A stretch of 64,000 nucleotides of DNA from Dyadobacter sp. SG02 (GTDB lineage: Bacteria; Bacteroidota; Bacteroidia; Cytophagales; Spirosomataceae). The stretch covers positions 558,001-622,000 of the forward strand of contig NZ_FNYL01000003.1 in the NCBI RefSeq assembly GCF_900109045.1, in the 5' to 3' direction. The number at the start of each line of letters is the position of its first letter. Position 1 is the first letter of the stretch. Under the pieces are notes generated by a model. It did no database searches, had not been told where the DNA came from, and saw only the letters and a program-made list of their open reading frames with translations. Positions 60,486 to 64,000 of this stretch are shown here, piece by piece. The position numbers were made by a program, and so were the translations under genes.

Positions 60486-60587
60486 TGACCGTATCGTTTG
60501 CAGATTGGTTGGAACGTTAAGTTTTCTCGCAGAATGTCAGGAGAGTATGGAAGCCGGCAAAATGTCTCTTTAATATTGAAAACGCAT

Positions 60588-60621
60588 TTGGATAATCTTC
60601 GTCCGATTCCCCGTAAATTTG
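60588..60621 (+). promoter_or_regulatory. Promoter of the DinB-like gene
   Basis: TTG at 60588-60590, 23 bases, then TAAATTTG at 60614-60621 (exact minus-7). The ATG follows at 60642. Confidence 0.55.
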
Positions 60622-60641
60622 CAGCTGTTTAATCTAATCAT

Positions 60642-61202
60642 ATGGAAGCAAAAGAAGAGATTTTAAGAATCATAGATGTACTCAACGACACGTACGAAAG
60701 CGAAGAAGCATGGTACGGACCGTCGGTAGTGGAAGCGCTGCGCGATGTAACGCCGAAAATCGCGGAGACGCGCCTGAGCAGCAATACGCACTCGATCGCC
60801 GAAATCGTGTACCACATGACTACCTGGCGCATTTTCGCCGTTCGCAAGTTGCAGGGCGATGCAGAGTTTGATATTAAAACACAGGATAAAGACTGGAAGA
60901 AGTTTCCGGTGGTGGATGAGTTTGAATGGGAGGCGATCCAGATGGAGCTGAGCCTTTCTCAGGAAGAGCTGGTTTCGGAACTCGAAAAGATCGAAGACGA
61001 CAGCTTCCTGGAAGAATTCGTGCCCGGCCGCGATTATTCCTATTATACATTAATACACGGCGTGATCCAGCACGACGTCTACCACGCAGGGCAGATCGGA
61101 CTCATTAAAAAAGCAGCGAAAGCCATGCGCCTGGAAGACGACGACGACTATGGCGCTTTCGGCGATCGTTCGGACTACGACAATTCCGCGGATTATTACT
61201 GA
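60642..61202 (+). CDS. DinB-family metal-dependent protein
   Basis: 186 residues, four-helix-bundle DinB/YfiT type. The three metal histidines are plausible in NTHSIAEIVYHMTTW (first histidine pair) and HGVIQHDVYHAGQIG (HDVYH). DinB proteins often act in thiol or redox chemistry or as stress proteins; the reaction here is unknown. An acidic, disordered tail, EDDDDYGAFGDRSDYDNSAD, is present. Start ATG at 60642 follows the promoter by 20 bases. Confidence 0.85.
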   Translation: MEAKEEILRIIDVLNDTYESEEAWYGPSVVEALRDVTPKIAETRLSSNTHSIAEIVYHMTTWRIFAVRKLQGDAEFDIKTQDKDWKKFPVVDEFEWEAIQMELSLSQEELVSELEKIEDDSFLEEFVPGRDYSYYTLIHGVIQHDVYHAGQIGLIKKAAKAMRLEDDDDYGAFGDRSDYDNSADYY

Positions 61203-61259
61203 TACTTACATGAAATTTTGTAAAAATAGGCAACTACCTATTGTTTATAATTTAAATTT

Positions 61260-61365
61260 TATATTTTGCATTATAATAGAACGTGGGATGTTGAGAAATA
61301 CCAACGTTCTAATGGTGTGGATATAGACGAAAAGGCTGTCCGATATTTCGGGCAGCCTTTTTTTA
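61260..61365 (+). ncRNA. Candidate small RNA or attenuator leader
   Basis: After a TATATTTTG-like minus-7 (61260-61268, with TTG at 61241) comes a hairpin, AGAACGT (61278-61284) pairing with ACGTTCT (61304-61310), and then a Rho-independent terminator (61330-61365). The stretch of about 95 bases has no gene. It might be a free small RNA, or a regulated leader of the response regulator that starts at 61413. Confidence 0.4.
61330..61365 (+). terminator. Rho-independent terminator upstream of the two-component operon
   Basis: Stem AAAGGCTGTCCG (61331-61342) pairs with CGGGCAGCCTTT (61349-61360), with one G-U pair, loop ATATTT and a long T run. Confidence 0.85.
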
Positions 61366-61412
61366 AGCAAAAATCTGTGCAACATTTGGCACTTTAAACC
61401 GCTTGATCATCT

Positions 61413-62090
61413 ATGAAAATACTAATCGTTGAAGACGAACCGAAACTCGCAGGTTTTCTCAAAAGAGGTCTCGAAGAACAGTCGTGGGAAGTGGAATTGG
61501 CTTACGACGGACAAGTCGGTAAGAAAATGGCTTCCAACTACCGGTTCGACGTGATCATTCTGGATGTAAACCTGCCGCTCCTCAACGGCTACGACCTCGC
61601 CAAGCAGCTCCGCGCCGACGGCCTGACGACACCGATCCTGTTCCTGACCGCATTAGGAACGATCGACGACAAGCTCGACGGTTTCGAAGCCGGTGGCGAC
61701 GATTATCTGGTAAAACCATTCGAATTCCGCGAACTCATTGCGCGCATTAAGGTGCTTTCGCAGCGCAACAGCGCCCGCGAGCAATCCAGCCAGGTACTTA
61801 CCCTCGCCGATCTCGAACTGAACCTCGACGAAAAGGTGGCCAGAAGAGGCGGTAACCGCATCGATCTCACGGCCAAAGAATTCGCATTGCTAGAATACCT
61901 CATGCGCAACCGCGGGCGCGTGGTCTCGCGCGTGGACATTGCGGAGCAGGTGTGGGATATCCGCTTCGATACCGGTACCAATGTGATCGACGTGTACATC
62001 AATTTTCTTCGTAAAAAAGTCGATAAAGACTATCCTTCCAAGCTGATCCACACCGTGGTAGGCATGGGCTACATTTTCAAGGAAGAATGA
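61413..62090 (+). CDS. OmpR/PhoB-family response regulator
   Basis: 225 residues. Receiver domain with phosphorylated Asp51 in VIILDVNLPLLNG, acidic pair at residues 7-8 and the Lys in VKPFEF. The C-terminal winged-helix DNA-binding domain (residues 125-225) includes RIDLTAKEFALLEYLMRN and GTNVIDVYINFLRKKVD. It is overlapped by four bases with the sensor kinase, its likely cognate. Targets unknown. Confidence 0.95.
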   Translation: MKILIVEDEPKLAGFLKRGLEEQSWEVELAYDGQVGKKMASNYRFDVIILDVNLPLLNGYDLAKQLRADGLTTPILFLTALGTIDDKLDGFEAGGDDYLVKPFEFRELIARIKVLSQRNSAREQSSQVLTLADLELNLDEKVARRGGNRIDLTAKEFALLEYLMRNRGRVVSRVDIAEQVWDIRFDTGTNVIDVYINFLRKKVDKDYPSKLIHTVVGMGYIFKEE

Positions 62091-63457
62091 ATATCAAAAC
62101 CCGCCTGACGTTGTTGTTTACCCTGCTGGTAGGCTCTATCATGGCGCTGTTTTGTCTTGCTATTTACTTTTTCTACGACCAATACCGCGAAAAGCAGTTC
62201 TACTCCTTCCTCAACGAGCGCGGCCAGACAGTCGCCCAGCTGGTGGAAGCAAGCCACGGCATCAGCAAAGCGGACATCGAAAAGATCGAAAAAGAAAACA
62301 AAACGGTCCTGCTCGACGAGGAAATCACGATTTACGATGGTTCCGATTCGATTATATTCGTAAGCGGGAAGGAAAATCTCACCCTTTCCAAACCCATGCT
62401 TACCGAAGCGCGGGCCGGGAAGGAGATCCATACCAAGCACCAGAAGAAAGAGGTAATCATTATCCGCCACATTTTGCAGGATCACCGGAAACCGTGGGTC
62501 GTGGCGGTGATCGCGAAAGATCACCTGGGAGTGAACCAATTGAACCGCCTGCGCGAAATCCTGCTGATCGGCTGGTTGCTGTCCATGGTATTGGTAGGTG
62601 TGGCCGGCTGGCAATTCTCGAACGACGCTATCAAGCCTGTGGCTGACATTATCGACCAGGTGAACAACATATCGGCTGGTAATTTGCATGAAAAAGTGCG
62701 GGTAGGCCGGGAAAAAGACGAGCTTGCATTGCTCGCAGAAACATTTAACCAAATGCTTACCCGGCTTGAAATCGCGTTCGTGGCGCAGAAAAACTTTGTC
62801 TCGCACGCGTCGCACGAGTTGCGCACGCCGCTGGCGCTCATTATGAGCGAGGCAGAGCTGAGTTTGATGAAAGAGCGCTCGCCAGCCGATTACCAGGACG
62901 CGTTAAAGGGAATCTGGTCCGAAGCGAAGGAAATGAACGAGCTCGTAAGCCGCCTGCTGGAACTCGCCCGGACAGAAGAGAATGCATTCCGCGTCACTTT
63001 CTCGAAAATCAGGATCGACGAGGTGCTGTGGCAGGCGAAAGGCTCCGTGCAGCAGAAGAACCCGGGTTACCAGGTACATATTCATTACGATAAAATCCCC
63101 GAGGACGAGGAGCAACTGAAACGTTTTGGCGACGAAAGCCTGCTGCGGACCGCATTCCTCAACCTGATGGATAATGCGTGTAAATACTCGCCTGATAAAA
63201 CCTGCAATGTCTTCCTGGAAATCAAAAACAGGCTGATTATCATTTACTTCCGCGATATGGGTATCGGCATCGCGCAGGAAGAGTTGCCTTATATTTTCGA
63301 TACCTTTTACCGCAGCCAGTCTACGATCAGCAAGGCCGGGTATGGCATCGGCCTCGCACTCACCAAACGCATTATCAATATGCAGGGTGCCAGCATCGAA
63401 GTAGAATCTGCATTAGGCTCCGGTACGACCTTTATTTTGAAGTTCCCACCTTTTTAA
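62087..63457 (+). CDS. Sensor histidine kinase
   Basis: 456 residues. Two membrane helices (10-32 and 157-176) enclose a periplasmic sensor of about 125 residues. A HAMP domain follows (IKPVADIIDQVNNISAGNL), then HisKA with His243 in FVSHASHELRTPLA, and a HATPase_c with N-box NLMDNACKYSPDK and G-boxes DMGIGI and GYGIGLAL. It partners with the upstream regulator. The signal is unknown. Confidence 0.94.
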   Translation: MNIKTRLTLLFTLLVGSIMALFCLAIYFFYDQYREKQFYSFLNERGQTVAQLVEASHGISKADIEKIEKENKTVLLDEEITIYDGSDSIIFVSGKENLTLSKPMLTEARAGKEIHTKHQKKEVIIIRHILQDHRKPWVVAVIAKDHLGVNQLNRLREILLIGWLLSMVLVGVAGWQFSNDAIKPVADIIDQVNNISAGNLHEKVRVGREKDELALLAETFNQMLTRLEIAFVAQKNFVSHASHELRTPLALIMSEAELSLMKERSPADYQDALKGIWSEAKEMNELVSRLLELARTEENAFRVTFSKIRIDEVLWQAKGSVQQKNPGYQVHIHYDKIPEDEEQLKRFGDESLLRTAFLNLMDNACKYSPDKTCNVFLEIKNRLIIIYFRDMGIGIAQEELPYIFDTFYRSQSTISKAGYGIGLALTKRIINMQGASIEVESALGSGTTFILKFPPF

Positions 63458-63746
63458 TTCCTTTTTAATTCAGCGTTAATGCCTCTTTAACAACGGAAAA
63501 GCTCCTTTGTAGTGTAAATCGCACGTTCTGATTTACATATGCCGTGAGGCATTTTCCAGTAGCTTTCACCCGTTGGTTTTCGCCCTTTTTTGCAGGCCGT
63601 CCTTCATCTATTTTCGAACAAAGCGGCGCCTGTGACGATGCGGGGACAACGGATTAAAATATCAAAGAAAAACTGTATTGAGTTAAATTGAGTTAGGTGA
63701 GTAGTAAGAAAAGACTGGCCTTCGGATCTTCCGGAGGCCAATTTTT
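63458..63746. other. Intergenic region with two hairpins and a terminator
   Basis: 289 bases without a gene. TGTAAATC (63513-63520) pairs with GATTTACA (63530-63537), and ATGCC/GGCAT with a GTGA loop follows at 63539-63552, then TTTT. These may help end the kinase transcript. A further stem lies at 63716-63740. Confidence 0.5.
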
Positions 63747-63748
63747 TT
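63716..63748. terminator. Terminator between the kinase and the MscS-like gene
   Basis: Stem TGGCCTTCGG (63716-63725) with CCGGAGGCCA (63731-63740), one G-U pair, loop ATCTT, followed by seven T residues. Confidence 0.75.
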
Positions 63749-64000
63749 ATATGCCGGTTTCCGATATTCTGAATTTCGACTCGGCAGGCTCTTCGACCCG
63801 CGTCGCAGGCAAGGCTTCCGGGTGCTCTTTGGCAATAAATTCAATGAGCTTTTCGCGTACCAGGCAGCGCAAATCGAAGGTTTCGCTGGAATTGCGTGCG
63901 GACATCAATGCGCGTACCACCATCAGTTGCCCCTGCGTATCAGTTACCTGTAATGCCCACGCGCGACCGTCCCAAAGTGGGGTAGCATCGAGGATCTCTT
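63747..64000 (-). CDS. MscS-type mechanosensitive channel, C-terminal end (rest outside window)
   Basis: The minus-strand frame from the window edge to TAA at 63749-63747 encodes about 84 residues: EILDATPLWDGRAWALQVTD, LMVVRALMSARNSSETFDLR, CLVREKLIEFIAKEHPEALP and a polar tail. This matches the C-terminal cytoplasmic domain of long MscS-family channels (FDLRCxVREKLIxF and HPEALP). No start codon is in view. The upstream part, including the pore helices, is beyond the window. Confidence 0.75.
   Translation of the reverse strand, partial: EILDATPLWDGRAWALQVTDTQGQLMVVRALMSARNSSETFDLRCLVREKLIEFIAKEHPEALPATRVEEPAESKFRISETGI

Overview
The window is a chromosomal segment of a Bacteroidota bacterium, most likely Cytophagales and close to Dyadobacter. 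This is inferred from the roughly 50% GC, the type IX secretion sorting domain, the near absence of Shine-Dalgarno sequences, the many TAnnTTTG minus-7 boxes, and the gene families present. No species name can be proven from the sequence. I see no CRISPR array, insertion sequence, prophage or rRNA operon. One tRNA (Glu, UUC) is present.

Layout. Bases 1-10607 hold housekeeping and envelope genes: the 3' part of metH, an NTF2-like exported protein, a CNT nucleoside transporter, a YihY membrane protein, sppA, a SixA-like phosphatase, xerD and aroQ. An octamer-repeat hairpin separates aroQ from a large M14 carboxypeptidase. Then come tRNA-Glu, a UDP-glucuronate-epimerase-like gene with an apparent one-base frameshift, and a T9SS-exported Ig-repeat protein. 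Bases 17434-20226 are an accessory patch: an XRE regulator, two facing HicAB toxin-antitoxin pairs, an orphan HigA-like antitoxin and two tandem small paralogues of unknown function.

Bases 20296-35855 are mixed metabolic and surface genes: an MBL hydrolase, a CocE / ThuA / double beta-helix operon, a purple acid phosphatase-like enzyme and a beta-lactamase-fold lipoprotein. They continue with a PIN toxin coupled to a 48-residue partner gene, a Fic protein with its own inhibitory motif, a B12/radical SAM enzyme, nagA, a pentapeptide-repeat protein and thioredoxin.

Bases 35947-53502 (minus strand) are one tightly packed exopolysaccharide or O-antigen locus. It reads in transcription order: Wza-like SLBB exporter, Wzz-like protein, ABC-2 permease, ABC ATPase with a Wzt-like C-terminus, DegT aminotransferase, GT39-like membrane protein, WbqC, PglD-like acyltransferase, GT4, a DxD glycosyltransferase, DUF5672, a DxD-less paralogue, GT2, a Wzy/WaaL-like membrane protein and a membrane O-acyltransferase. 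After it come topoisomerase IV subunit B, pheA, an unknown membrane-anchored protein in an operon with a beta-barrel protein and a DUF4136 lipoprotein, a DinB-like protein, a two-component system preceded by a possible small RNA or attenuator, and the C-terminal end of an MscS-type channel at the window edge.

Points most worth a second look: the toxin-antitoxin patch with its shared CACACTR leader element, the 48-residue gene overlapping the PIN toxin, the glycosyltransferase that has lost its DxD motif, the mixed exporter set of the polysaccharide locus, the octamer hairpins, the frameshifted epimerase and the candidate RNA at 61260-61365.
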